This document shows, piece by piece, positions 54,207-61,864 of a stretch of DNA of 64,000 bases. The notes below the pieces were generated by a model. The model did not search any database. It saw only the letters and a program-made list of their open reading frames with translations, and was not told the origin of the DNA. Location of the stretch: the NCBI GenBank assembly GCA_023410575.1, contig JAEYPP010000074.1:1-64000 (forward strand), written 5' to 3'. Source of the stretch: Bacillota bacterium. Lineage in GTDB: Bacteria > Bacillota > Clostridia > Lachnospirales > Lachnospiraceae. Each line of letters starts with the position of its first letter. The stretch's first letter is position 1. A program made the translations under genes and the position numbers.

Positions 54207-56096
54207 GTGAGCTTAATAGAAACTAATCAAAATTGTGTTGGGTGTAATAAATGTATACGAGTTTGTCCTACAAATTCAAATATTGCTAGCAATGACCGAA
54301 TCATTGTAGATGAAAACCGATGTATTGGTTGTGGAGAATGTTTTAAAATTTGTTCTCATAATGCAAGAACGTATCAAGACGATACCGAAAGATTTCTGAA
54401 TGATTTGTCAGCCGGTGATTCAATATCTGTTATCTTAGCACCTGCATTAATTGCAAATTATCCAAATCAATATAAAAAAATACTTGGATATTTAAAACAG
54501 TTAGGTGTGAAACATATTTACAGTGTCAGTTTTGGCGCTGATATTACTACGTGGGCGTATTTAAAGTACCTATCAGAGACGAAAAAGACTGGTATGATTT
54601 CTCAGCCTTGTCCTGCAATTGTCAGCTATATTGAGCATTATCAGCCACGGTTACTTTCTAAACTGATGCCGATTCATAGCCCAATGATGTGCACTGCAAT
54701 CTACATAAAGAAGTATTTACATAATACGGATAAATTAACATTCATAGGTCCATGCATTGATAAAGTAGAAGAAATCCATGATAAAAACTGTAATAGTTTT
54801 ATTACATATAATGTGACTTTTCAAAAGTTAATGGAGCAAATCTCAGGTAAATTTGAAACTGCTAATGAGTATACTGATGAATTAGAATATGGTCTAGGTT
54901 GCATTTACCCAATGCCTGGTGGCCTAAAGGAGAATGTAGAATATTTTCTTGGAAAGAATTACATCGTTCAACAGGTAGAAGGACCACACAATGCATATTC
55001 TTTCCTAAAAAGCTATGAAACTAGAATCGACGAAGGAAAAGAGCTACCATCTATGGTAGATATACTTAATTGTGAAAAAGGATGTATCCTAGGTACTGGC
55101 ACGAGTAATCAGCTAGATGAAAGTGATGTATATCTTTGCATTCGGAAGTCTCAGATTACAAGCGTCGTTCAAAAACCTAAGATAAATCCTTGGAACGATA
55201 CGCAGCCACCAAAGAAGCGATTAGAAAATCTGATGCAACAATTTAGTAAACTAAATCTAGAAGATTTTAAACGAAATTATACCGATAAAACGACAAAAGA
55301 AATTATAGCATCGAAGGAACAATTGTCAGAGATTTTTTCAGCTATGCTTAAACATACAAAGGAAGAGCAGTCCATTAACTGCGGGGCTTGTGGTTACCAA
55401 TCCTGTGAAGAAATGGCGAATGCTATTTTTAACCAACTCAATTATAAAGAAAACTGTATTCACTATATGAAGGATATTGTTTTACAGGAACAGAATAAAT
55501 TAAAAGAACTATATGAGGAGAAGGAAAAGAGCAACCAAGAACGTGATTCTATGATTGACCATATCTTTGAAACATTCAAAGAATTGAATTCTCTAATCGA
55601 AGGATTAACAACAGAAAATAGCGATGTCATGAGCATTTCACAGCATCTTTTCGTACGTTTTGAGGATTTAGAAAAGCATTGTAGCTCTTTAAAAGAATTA
55701 TTACAAAGGTTCAATGAATTTATACAACTATATTATGAATCCAATGCACATATCGAAGAAATCGCTAGTCAGACAAATCTCTTATCCCTAAATGCGTCGA
55801 TTGAAGCTGCTAGGGCTGGACAGATGGGATCTGGATTTACGGTAGTCGCTCAAGAGATTCGAAAGCTTGCTGATGAGACAAAATATTTAATTAGTAATAA
55901 CAAGGAAGAATCGGACCTAGTAGCTAAAAGGCTAGGCGTTGGTACACAGGAAATTGAAAAAACGCTTAAACTAGTTGATTCTTTAGGACAAACCATCAGT
56001 AATGTTATGGAACGATTAAATGGTGTAAAAGAACAAACTAGTAATTTAAACACTAAATCTCTAGAACTTAAGGATAAAGTATCTTTAATTAAGTAA
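54207..56096 (+). CDS. Soluble [FeFe]-hydrogenase-like / methyl-accepting chemotaxis fusion
   Basis: 629-aa protein with no membrane helix. Residues ~8-52 are a two-[4Fe-4S] ferredoxin ([11 protein letters not shown] and [11 protein letters not shown]). Residues ~65-370 resemble the hydrogenase H-cluster domain: L1 SQPCPA (~132), L2 GPCIDKVEE (~180), L3 [10 protein letters not shown] (~288). In catalytic enzymes L1 is TSCCP; here the proton-transfer Cys is Pro, so hydrogen turnover is doubtful. At ~391 a Cys cluster CGACGYQSC follows. The C-terminus is a chemoreceptor signalling tip ([20 protein letters not shown], ~520-540). The GTG start follows AAGGAGG. Likely a redox or hydrogen sensor feeding chemotaxis. 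The 360 bases upstream are AT-rich with a TATAAT at 54109-54114 and no clear -35. Confidence 0.88.
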   Translation: MSLIETNQNCVGCNKCIRVCPTNSNIASNDRIIVDENRCIGCGECFKICSHNARTYQDDTERFLNDLSAGDSISVILAPALIANYPNQYKKILGYLKQLGVKHIYSVSFGADITTWAYLKYLSETKKTGMISQPCPAIVSYIEHYQPRLLSKLMPIHSPMMCTAIYIKKYLHNTDKLTFIGPCIDKVEEIHDKNCNSFITYNVTFQKLMEQISGKFETANEYTDELEYGLGCIYPMPGGLKENVEYFLGKNYIVQQVEGPHNAYSFLKSYETRIDEGKELPSMVDILNCEKGCILGTGTSNQLDESDVYLCIRKSQITSVVQKPKINPWNDTQPPKKRLENLMQQFSKLNLEDFKRNYTDKTTKEIIASKEQLSEIFSAMLKHTKEEQSINCGACGYQSCEEMANAIFNQLNYKENCIHYMKDIVLQEQNKLKELYEEKEKSNQERDSMIDHIFETFKELNSLIEGLTTENSDVMSISQHLFVRFEDLEKHCSSLKELLQRFNEFIQLYYESNAHIEEIASQTNLLSLNASIEAARAGQMGSGFTVVAQEIRKLADETKYLISNNKEESDLVAKRLGVGTQEIEKTLKLVDSLGQTISNVMERLNGVKEQTSNLNTKSLELKDKVSLIK

Positions 56097-56118
56097 GTAG
56101 CTGAAGGAGGATAAAGTT

Positions 56119-56502
56119 ATGAACAGATTGTTTGGTATTGCAAGATGTGGATTGGCATGCTGTGTTTGTTCAGAAGAAGTTAGAAATCTAGGAGATAATT
56201 CCTGTACAGGATATGAATCAGGAGAATGTGTTTTTGCGCCTAATTGTATCAATAGAAAATGTTCTATAGAAAAAGGTCTAAAAGGCTGCTATGAATGTAC
56301 TCAGCTTTGCGAAGAGGGCGTTCTTAAAAAGACAAAGATAAAGGGATTTATTGCTTTTATTCAGAAATATGGCATTGAAGTATTTATGAACCTTCTCGAG
56401 GAGAATGAGAAAAGGGGAATTGTCTACCACAGAGACGGTATTGTTGGAGATTACGATGCATGTGAAAGTACTGATGATGTTATATCTATGCTCCTTGAGT
56501 AA
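56119..56502 (+). CDS. Cysteine-rich DUF3795-like protein
   Basis: 127-aa protein. The N-terminal half holds about ten Cys (ARCGLACCVCSEE, SCTGYESGECVFAPNC, CSIEKGLKGCYECTQLC), the layout of the DUF3795 family and probably a metal or Fe-S binding site. The C-terminal half is helical. AGGAGG lies before the ATG and the gene begins 22 bases after the hydrogenase-like chemoreceptor, so the two are probably co-transcribed. Function unknown. Confidence 0.8.
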   Translation: MNRLFGIARCGLACCVCSEEVRNLGDNSCTGYESGECVFAPNCINRKCSIEKGLKGCYECTQLCEEGVLKKTKIKGFIAFIQKYGIEVFMNLLEENEKRGIVYHRDGIVGDYDACESTDDVISMLLE

Positions 56503-56580
56503 TGTTATAAGAACTACTAACGTCAGCAGTTGGTGACAATGTAATCGTACACGGTTATCATCTACGAGGACGGGTTGTCT

Positions 56581-56633
56581 GAATGGGCAGAAAACTCTAA
56601 TTGAAGAGTTTTCTGCCCATTCATTATCCGGTA
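56581..56633. terminator. Hairpin repeat (family C), copy 1, between convergent genes
   Basis: GAATGGGCAGAAAACTCT, loop TAATTGA, AGAGTTTTCTGCCCATTC: a perfect 18-bp stem (56581-56622). It is followed by ATTATCCGGTAGTG. The stem and the trailing sequence recur at 58511-58563. It stands between convergent DUF3795 and GNAT genes and can act as terminator for both. The 78 bases before it hold nothing I recognise. Confidence 0.75.
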
Positions 56634-56668
56634 GTGTAAATAATTATGTAGCTCGTAGAAGTGGCTCC

Positions 56669-57259
56669 TTATTGGTAAGAATTAAGTCTTTTCATTTTTA
56701 TTGGATAACCGTATCTCCTGAATGATAGCGGTGAGATTCTTACTCTCTTATATTCAACAAATCCCATTTTTTCATAAAGTCTCTTAGCATTTTCATTCTT
56801 TGACATGACCTCTATATAATAATTATCATAGCCCTGTAAATGGAAACTATATTCTAGCAACTGTGTTGCAACACCTTTCCCACGAGATTCTTTTGATGTA
56901 GCTAGAACATCAATATAAAGATCGGTATCCATTTTTACTACTTGACTTTGAAAAATAGCATTCATTTGTTTACTGAGCAATTTACCTCTAAACTTCCCAA
57001 AAAGATTTATGCAAACATCCTTTTCAAACTTAACTGGACGAACTTTGTTTGTTGCTAAACCTAACATTCCAAGCACCATTTCATTCTCTACTAATACATA
57101 TGTATATAAAGGATTTAGAGCATGATAGAATAATGTTCTTAATGCATTCCTATCCTTTGTAAACGTCATAAAGTGTCCAAAACCATCAATAAAGATTTCA
57201 ACGACCTCATATTTCTGTGCTTCATTCAATTGTCCATACTGTACAATAGACCATTCCAT
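56669..57259 (-). CDS. GNAT family N-acetyltransferase
   Basis: 196-aa acetyltransferase. The acetyl-CoA pyrophosphate loop is SRGKGVATQLLEY, and the C-terminal part has YIEVMSKNENAKRLYEKMGF and VEYKRVRI, typical of the fold. The N-terminal part IVQYGQLNEAQKYEVVEIF fits the same family. Substrate unknown. AGGAG lies 7 bases before the ATG. Single gene, convergent with the DUF3795 gene. Confidence 0.88.
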   Translation of the reverse strand: MEWSIVQYGQLNEAQKYEVVEIFIDGFGHFMTFTKDRNALRTLFYHALNPLYTYVLVENEMVLGMLGLATNKVRPVKFEKDVCINLFGKFRGKLLSKQMNAIFQSQVVKMDTDLYIDVLATSKESRGKGVATQLLEYSFHLQGYDNYYIEVMSKNENAKRLYEKMGFVEYKRVRISPLSFRRYGYPIKMKRLNSYQ

Positions 57260-57306
57260 AAACTACTCCTTCCACATCAAACCCATTTCTACTATTAATT
57301 CAAATC

Positions 57307-57400
57307 TCATTTCGTTGTTAACGCATTCTCAACGGCTTTCATAAATGCTTTACTCGTCGTAGTCGCACCTGAATTTACTACATAAGGAATATAGCACAAT
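57307..57400 (-). pseudogene. Remnant of an FMN-binding domain protein
   Basis: The minus strand reads YIPYVVNSGATTTSKAFMKA, then VENALTTK and a stop at 57307-57309. The SGAT.TS.AF..AV..AL pattern is the C-terminal signature of FMN-bind domains (covalent flavin at the Thr of SGAT). A stop codon about 28 codons upstream cuts it off and there is no start or ribosome site, so only the tail of a lost gene remains. The rest of the gap to msrAB (57401-57553) is AT-rich with a small palindrome ATGATATCAT at 57495-57504. Confidence 0.7.
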
Positions 57401-57553
57401 TAACAATTTTATTCATTAATTCATTCTTAATATACTCTAAGATTGACATAAAAAATTCATAAGAAAAAACTTTTAATATACCATTATTTCTCATGATATC
57501 ATGTATCAAATTATAGTACAATATATGTAATTGATAAATTATAGGAGGTCATT

Positions 57554-58501
57554 ATGTCAAACTCATTAGCAATGTTTGCAGGTGGATGTTTCTGGTGTAT
57601 GGTAAAGCCATTCGATCGTTTTGATGGTGTTCTCGATGTCATCGTAGGCTATACTGGAGGCACTGTAGAAAAACCAACATATGAACAAGTTTGCCAAGGA
57701 AATACGGGACATTACGAAGCTGTACAGATAACTTATAATGAACAACTACTTCCATATCGGGAATTGGTGGAAGCTTTCTTTATGAGTATTGATCCTACCG
57801 ATGAAGGTGGCCAGTTTCATGATCGGGGTAAAAGTTATCAAACTGCCGTATTTTATTATAACGAAGAACAAAAACGTATCGCTATGGAATATAAACAAGA
57901 ATTAGAGAATAGAAACATATTTCATAAAAGAATCGTAACACCAATACTCCCTGCAGTTGAATTCTATCCAGCAGAAGAGTACCATCAAGACTATTATAAA
58001 AAGAATTCTCTTCGATATCGACAATATTATGAAGCTTCTGGACGAAAACAATTCCTTGAATCCACATGGAAATCACCGTCCAAAGAAGAACTAAAACAAA
58101 TATTAACCCCCCTGCAATACAAAGTAACACAAGAAAATGGAACCGAGCCCCCTTTTCAAAATGAGTATGACCATCATTTTGATGAAGGAATCTATGTTGA
58201 TATTGTAAGTAAAAAGCCTTTATTTTCCTCCAAAGATAAATATAATTCTGGTTGTGGATGGCCAGCCTTTACAAAGCCAATTAATAATGGCTATGTTGAT
58301 GAGAAGCGAGATCTTAGTCACGGCATGTTTCGAACCGAAGTTAGAAGCCACCACTCGGATTGCCACCTTGGTCATGTATTTACAGATGGTCCCAAAGAGA
58401 CTGGTGGATTGCGATATTGTATCAATTCTGCAGCACTTGAATTTATTCCAAAGGATCAGATGGCAGAGCGTGGTTATGAAGAATATCTAAAAGATTTATA
58501 G
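57554..58501 (+). CDS. msrAB: Bifunctional methionine sulfoxide reductase MsrA-MsrB
   Basis: 315-aa fusion that reduces both S and R forms of methionine sulfoxide. The MsrA part (1-~160) has GGCFWCM with the catalytic Cys, then GYTGG and [17 protein letters not shown]. The MsrB part (~175-315) has [23 protein letters not shown] and the catalytic [18 protein letters not shown] lies 7 bases before the ATG. Single gene; ends next to a hairpin repeat. Confidence 0.97.
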   Translation: MSNSLAMFAGGCFWCMVKPFDRFDGVLDVIVGYTGGTVEKPTYEQVCQGNTGHYEAVQITYNEQLLPYRELVEAFFMSIDPTDEGGQFHDRGKSYQTAVFYYNEEQKRIAMEYKQELENRNIFHKRIVTPILPAVEFYPAEEYHQDYYKKNSLRYRQYYEASGRKQFLESTWKSPSKEELKQILTPLQYKVTQENGTEPPFQNEYDHHFDEGIYVDIVSKKPLFSSKDKYNSGCGWPAFTKPINNGYVDEKRDLSHGMFRTEVRSHHSDCHLGHVFTDGPKETGGLRYCINSAALEFIPKDQMAERGYEEYLKDL

Positions 58502-58510
58502 ATACCTAAT

Positions 58511-58563
58511 TAGGCAGAAAACTCTCATTGAAGAGTGTTCTACCCATTCATTATCCGATAGAT
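58511..58563. terminator. Hairpin repeat (family C), copy 2, between convergent genes
   Basis: GGCAGAAAACTCT, loop, AGAGTGTTCTACC with two mismatches, then CATTCATTATCCGATAG. It matches the copy at 56581-56633, including the trailing non-stem sequence. It begins 10 bases past the msrAB stop, and the convergent MORN-like gene ends 22 bases beyond it. Confidence 0.7.
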
Positions 58564-58584
58564 TTATAATTGACACATCCTAAT

Positions 58585-59571
58585 CTAATTAATACAAGAG
58601 CACTGACTATAATTCGCGCATTGTTTACAATTAGAACACGATTTGCTACTACCAATATTTTCCCGAAGAAAACTACTTTCAAAGTAGTTTTCTTCTCTTG
58701 AATAGCGATGCAGCTTTTGATTGCTGTCAATAACTACAACATAATCCTCCATAATTTGTATCTCAATGGGTACTACTTCATATAAATCGTAATCCAGTAA
58801 ACTCCTCTTTTTTTTCGGTTTTATACGTTCTACTATCTTTTGAGTCATTCGATTTACAATCAATATTCCTGATAACATAGTGAAAAAGCGAATGACATTT
58901 CCATCTAAATCAAAACGTATTGAATTATCATCACCATGTATTCCAACAGGATAAGGATTATAGGCTAGGTAAGAACCAATGGAAGTATGGATTAGTTTCA
59001 TCTGAGACGGTTCAAGTGTTTCAATACTTCCATTTGGGTAAAATGTAATTCCTATTCTAACATTCCATTTCCCTATCGTTGAATCTACAAGCAACACCTC
59101 ATTATTAGCAAACGTAAGACCTTTTACTTGGCCAGTTTCATAGAATGTATAACACATAATTTTATGATTCACTAATATCCCATTAATCTCTTTCGATACC
59201 ATAGGAACCAACTTTAATTCCTCTTCCTCTGTCCAATAAGCATTTATCCCACCATATCGTGGAAATACACGATGAATAGAACCTGATTCGTAAAAAGTGA
59301 CTAGTTCTGCTTTTAAAGTACCAAGAGTAGTCTCAATTGGCGTCTGCTCTTGTAGATAGATGCTTTTTATATTGCCCGAAGCATAAAACGTAATCGAATT
59401 ACGATATTTATCCCTTATCCCACTATAATCAAACTTAGGGATTAAGCTTCCACATGGAGTACTAAAATATACAGGTGATGTACAAATACATTCTTTTAAT
59501 GTACCATTTTCATAAAATTCAGCTCGATCCATTTCTTCATATCTTCTAGTTTCAGCTATTCTACCTTCCAT
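58585..59571 (-). CDS. MORN/YwqK-like repeat protein with Cys-rich tail
   Basis: 328-aa protein I cannot name. It carries at least five short repeats of the MORN/YwqK kind: AEFYENGTLKE, ITFYASGNIKS, VTFYESGSIHR, YTFYETGQVKG and ITFYPNGSIET. The C-terminus ends in a cluster of Cys (CSNCKQCANYSQCSC), which may bind metal or a cluster. No signal peptide. The start at MEGRIAETRR (59571) follows GGTGAT. It lies 91 bases downstream of nifV-alpha on the same strand, so it may belong to the nif operon. Confidence 0.75.
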   Translation of the reverse strand: MEGRIAETRRYEEMDRAEFYENGTLKECICTSPVYFSTPCGSLIPKFDYSGIRDKYRNSITFYASGNIKSIYLQEQTPIETTLGTLKAELVTFYESGSIHRVFPRYGGINAYWTEEEELKLVPMVSKEINGILVNHKIMCYTFYETGQVKGLTFANNEVLLVDSTIGKWNVRIGITFYPNGSIETLEPSQMKLIHTSIGSYLAYNPYPVGIHGDDNSIRFDLDGNVIRFFTMLSGILIVNRMTQKIVERIKPKKKRSLLDYDLYEVVPIEIQIMEDYVVVIDSNQKLHRYSREENYFESSFLRENIGSSKSCSNCKQCANYSQCSCIN

Positions 59572-59662
59572 ATAAATCACCACACCTCGTTACCTCTTTC
59601 TCGCACAATAGACCCTAATTTCTTACGACTCCAATTTGTGTAGACATTTTCGCATCTTAATT

Positions 59663-60472
59663 CTAGATAATTCTATTACTAAATATATCAAGTAGCGTGT
59701 TCTCCGCATGATATAGTTCCGCTTTATTAATCTCTAATGAAAAGCTATGATAGACTGCCTGTGCAAAACTTCGTAAATCACAATTACCACTACGTTCTCC
59801 AATACCGAGTAAAGTACAATCAACATAATCAGCACCAGCTTTTACGCTTGCTATCGAATTGGCAATAGCCATCCCCAGATCATTATGGGCATGGAATTCT
59901 AAATCAATATCAACACATTCAAGTATATTTGTAATCATTTGGCTTGTTTTTGTTGGTGTTAACACCCCTACGGTATCCGCAATTCTAATTGTGTGTCCCC
60001 CATTTTGTTTGATGATTCTCGCCAACTCAATCAAGAATCCCTCATCTGCTCTCGATGAATCTTCGAATCCTATCGTGACGTCAATGTTATTGGACAAAAT
60101 CAGTTCCATGAAGTCCTTCACTTGTTTTATGATCCATGCTTTGTTTTTCCTCAGTTTGCTATAAATATGTACATAAGAAACTGGAACTGCAATATGAATA
60201 ATATCCGGTCTACAAGCAATAGCTCTTTTTACATCCACTTCATTTGCCCTGCTCCATACTGACATTTTAGCATTCTGTAATATACTTTTTACTCTATGAA
60301 AATACTCTTCCTCTTCAATTCCCATACTCGGAATGCCAGCTTCAATTTCGTAAACCCCGATACGATCCAACAGTTTTGCAATCTGTACCTTATCCTCTAC
60401 CGTTAGAGCTACTCCAGGCCTTTGTTCACCGTCACGAAGGGTTGTATCAATGATCTTGATTGTTTTCTCCAT
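59663..60472 (-). CDS. nifV-alpha: Homocitrate synthase subunit NifV-alpha
   Basis: About 269 aa. It is the TIM-barrel part of homocitrate synthase, with IIDTTLRDGEQRPGVALTVE near the start, then EIEAGIPSMG, IRIADTVGVLTPT and the metal-binding DLEFHAHNDLGMA and GIGERSGNCDL. It ends where full-length NifV would go on into its C-terminal domains. In Clostridium pasteurianum nifV is split in just this way. Homocitrate is the organic part of the FeMo cofactor. Start MEKTIKIID at 60472 (GAGG 5 bases upstream); ATG at 60484 is an alternative. It follows nifV-omega. Confidence 0.9.
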   Translation of the reverse strand: MEKTIKIIDTTLRDGEQRPGVALTVEDKVQIAKLLDRIGVYEIEAGIPSMGIEEEEYFHRVKSILQNAKMSVWSRANEVDVKRAIACRPDIIHIAVPVSYVHIYSKLRKNKAWIIKQVKDFMELILSNNIDVTIGFEDSSRADEGFLIELARIIKQNGGHTIRIADTVGVLTPTKTSQMITNILECVDIDLEFHAHNDLGMAIANSIASVKAGADYVDCTLLGIGERSGNCDLRSFAQAVYHSFSLEINKAELYHAENTLLDIFSNRII

Positions 60473-60515
60473 CTTTCCTCGCATTCCGCCACCAATAGCA
60501 GCTTAAATGATATGA

Positions 60516-61484
60516 TTATAGAGTATTCTCACATACCTCTTCATACAGATGTAAAAATTCGCTCTCAGTTATACTATTTCGTTTCTGCACACTTTTACAC
60601 CTCACCTTATTAAGTAACTCCAATATTTTCTCATATTCCAGAGGTTCTAGTCTTAACTCTTTGCACTTGGTAACTATCGATTTACTTCCAGAATGTTTTC
60701 CTAATACAATTTCAGTTTTTTTCCCTAGTTTCTCTGGTGGATATGCTACATAATTCATAGGATTCTTAAGATACCCATCCACATGGACTCCAGATTCTAC
60801 TTGAAATATTTTATCACCAATGATAGGTTTAAAACTCTCTATCTTTTTTTGTATGATTTCTTCCAACCATGCTTTCAGCTTAATAAAACCATGAAAAGAT
60901 TGATTTGGTTTATACCTTTTTGTTATATTTAGTGCCATATACACTTCCTCGGTAGCTGCTTTTCCCCCACATCCTGCAAATGCCACATTTACAATCTCAC
61001 CATAATTAATGATCCATTCCACAGCTATTGCAGTTGCGCAAAAAAATAAATCTTCTGGACAAAGTATGACACGTTTAGAGTTGAAAACCTTCTTAATCTC
61101 TTGAAAAACATAGATATAATCGTAGCACAATACATCATCTAATCCCGTAATTCTAACCTGCTCCCAATCACCCTTATCTCGTATGTATAACAGCTCTTTC
61201 ACATCGTTCATCTGTATCTCATGAATCACCTTTTCCTGTTGATGATACGCATTCTGAAAGTATCGATACACGCCAATGTAGTCATATGTTGTTTCATATG
61301 GTTCTAAATGTAAATAAAACTTAAACCCCTCGGGTAACACTTTTAAAATATGATATACTTTTTTTGAAATCTCCAACTCATCAATTCCTATTTCCTTCAT
61401 ATAAGAACAATACTCAAGAATTTGTTCCTTAGTTATATCATATTCATCCAATAGAGCTAATGTAGAATCAATTAATTTAATCAC
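60516..61484 (-). CDS. nifV-omega: Homocitrate synthase subunit NifV-omega
   Basis: 322-aa partner of NifV-alpha. The N-terminal part (LIDSTLALLDEYDITKEQ) looks like a degenerate barrel; the C-terminal part has the NifV/LeuA linker FQVESGVHVDGYLKNPMNYV, then KTEIVLGKHSGSKSI. The GTG start (61482-61484) has AGGAGG 8 bases upstream. Order nifN-B, ferredoxin, nifV-omega, nifV-alpha. It should assemble with NifV-alpha to make homocitrate from acetyl-CoA and 2-oxoglutarate. Confidence 0.9.
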   Translation of the reverse strand: MIKLIDSTLALLDEYDITKEQILEYCSYMKEIGIDELEISKKVYHILKVLPEGFKFYLHLEPYETTYDYIGVYRYFQNAYHQQEKVIHEIQMNDVKELLYIRDKGDWEQVRITGLDDVLCYDYIYVFQEIKKVFNSKRVILCPEDLFFCATAIAVEWIINYGEIVNVAFAGCGGKAATEEVYMALNITKRYKPNQSFHGFIKLKAWLEEIIQKKIESFKPIIGDKIFQVESGVHVDGYLKNPMNYVAYPPEKLGKKTEIVLGKHSGSKSIVTKCKELRLEPLEYEKILELLNKVRCKSVQKRNSITESEFLHLYEEVCENTL

Positions 61485-61519
61485 AAGCGCTCCCTCCTTT
61501 ATTCGCTAGTCTCGCATAA

Positions 61520-61828
61520 CTAAATTCTATATTCCTCCACTGGACTTCCTCCTTCAAAGTGTTCATCAAAAATCCGCCCTACTTTTTCTAACGTAACATT
61601 ACCATACCAAACACCCTCTGGATATACTACTACAATTGGTCCTTTGTCACAGATACCAAAGCATCCGGTATTGTTTACTACTACCTGAGACGATAAATCT
61701 CTCTCTTCGATTTCCTCCATAAATAAACGAACTAAGTCCACGGAACCATTTTGATAACAATATCCCTTTTGCTGTCCAGTAATTCTACAACTAGTACAAA
61801 TAAATACGTGATATTTCGGTTGAACCAT
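61520..61828 (-). CDS. Thioredoxin-fold [2Fe-2S] ferredoxin, nif-associated
   Basis: 102-aa protein of the thioredoxin-like [2Fe-2S] ferredoxin family, like the 2Fe-2S ferredoxin of Clostridium pasteurianum. The cluster Cys are in FICTSCRITGQQKGYC and NNTGCFGICDKGP, followed by VVVYPEGVWYGNV. The C. pasteurianum protein is known to interact with the nitrogenase MoFe protein. AAAGGAG lies upstream of the ATG. It sits between nifN-B and nifV-omega. Confidence 0.92.
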   Translation of the reverse strand: MVQPKYHVFICTSCRITGQQKGYCYQNGSVDLVRLFMEEIEERDLSSQVVVNNTGCFGICDKGPIVVVYPEGVWYGNVTLEKVGRIFDEHFEGGSPVEEYRI

Positions 61829-61864
61829 AATACTTCACTCCTTTCTTTCAATCAATGAACCTTT

